Below, in pieces: positions 14,328 through 14,404 of a DNA stretch of 14,404 nucleotides. Under the pieces are notes generated by a model, which was given only the letters and a program-made list of their open reading frames with translations, had not been told where the DNA came from and did no database searches. The first letter of the stretch is position 1; each line of letters opens with the position of its first letter. The translations under genes and the position numbers were made by a program. Source of the stretch: Anaerolineaceae bacterium (GTDB taxonomy: Bacteria; Chloroflexota; Anaerolineae; Anaerolineales; Anaerolineaceae); assembly GCA_003542325.1 (NCBI GenBank), contig DPKV01000216.1, forward strand, positions 1,530 through 15,933. Direction: 5' to 3'.

Positions 14328-14404
14328 GTAAGTGGGAAAAACTTGTTCCCCCTTCCTTATAACCAGGCAACTTTCTCGGTCTGTCAAGGCAAAGTTAAAA
14401 TGTC

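Noticed and set aside
14328..14404. Terminator or new gene start after the last SDR
   Set aside because: Only a 5-bp stem (GGGAA/TTCCC) without a T-run is present, and the ATG at 14400 is too close to the window edge to judge.
1..14404. CRISPR array, prophage, toxin-antitoxin pair or defence island
   Set aside because: I saw no regularly spaced repeats, integrase, phage structural genes or recognisable defence proteins on either strand.

Overview
The window looks like a piece of a chromosome from an anaerobic, moderately AT-rich bacterium, most likely of the Chloroflexota (Anaerolineae-like). This is inferred from protein style: a DUF4230 membrane protein, a LiaS/LiaR-like two-component pair, a PAS plus multi-GAF diguanylate cyclase, a two-subunit dihydroorotate dehydrogenase (pyrK/pyrD), frequent TTG starts, and the start of a transposase of a type I associate with that phylum. 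No rRNA or marker gene confirms it. Genes ending in TGA are common here, so the standard code applies.

Layout. 3-281 (+) is the 3' end of an unrecognised gene cut by the window edge. 282-558 is non-coding and ends with two adjacent stem-loops. 559-1458 (-) is a beta-hydroxyacid dehydrogenase. 1673-3931 (-) is a histidine kinase/response regulator operon with a 3-nt gap. 3932-4425 is gene-poor and holds a decayed transposase start. 4426-6101 (-) is the pyrD-pyrK operon with an ATGA overlap. 6208-6279 (+) is tRNA-Gly(CCC), with its own promoter and a Rho-independent terminator. 6660-9632 (+) is a 990-residue soluble diguanylate cyclase. 9639-10310 (-) is a DUF4230 protein with a pilin-like N-terminus. 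10456-11586 (-) is a GNAT-like protein followed by a strong terminator. 11862-13321 (-) is a TetR-type regulator behind a short-chain dehydrogenase (SDR) gene broken by an in-frame TGA. 13458-14327 (+) is a second, intact SDR transcribed divergently.

How the parts relate. Most of the window is housekeeping or signalling: pyrimidine synthesis (pyrD/pyrK), a tRNA, a two-component system and c-di-GMP synthesis. The most distinctive region is the right end. Two SDR genes diverge from a 60-bp promoter region that carries three alternating copies of the heptamer TTGGTTA, forming two overlapping inverted repeats. A near-consensus sigma70 promoter drives the SDR-TetR operon beside it. The simplest model is that the TetR protein binds these repeats and controls both directions. 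The SDR in its own operon has lost a nucleotide-binding glycine and the catalytic lysine, and has a premature stop, so it looks like a recent pseudogene within an otherwise functional regulatory unit. I found no CRISPR array, prophage, defence cassette or clearly novel multi-gene system.
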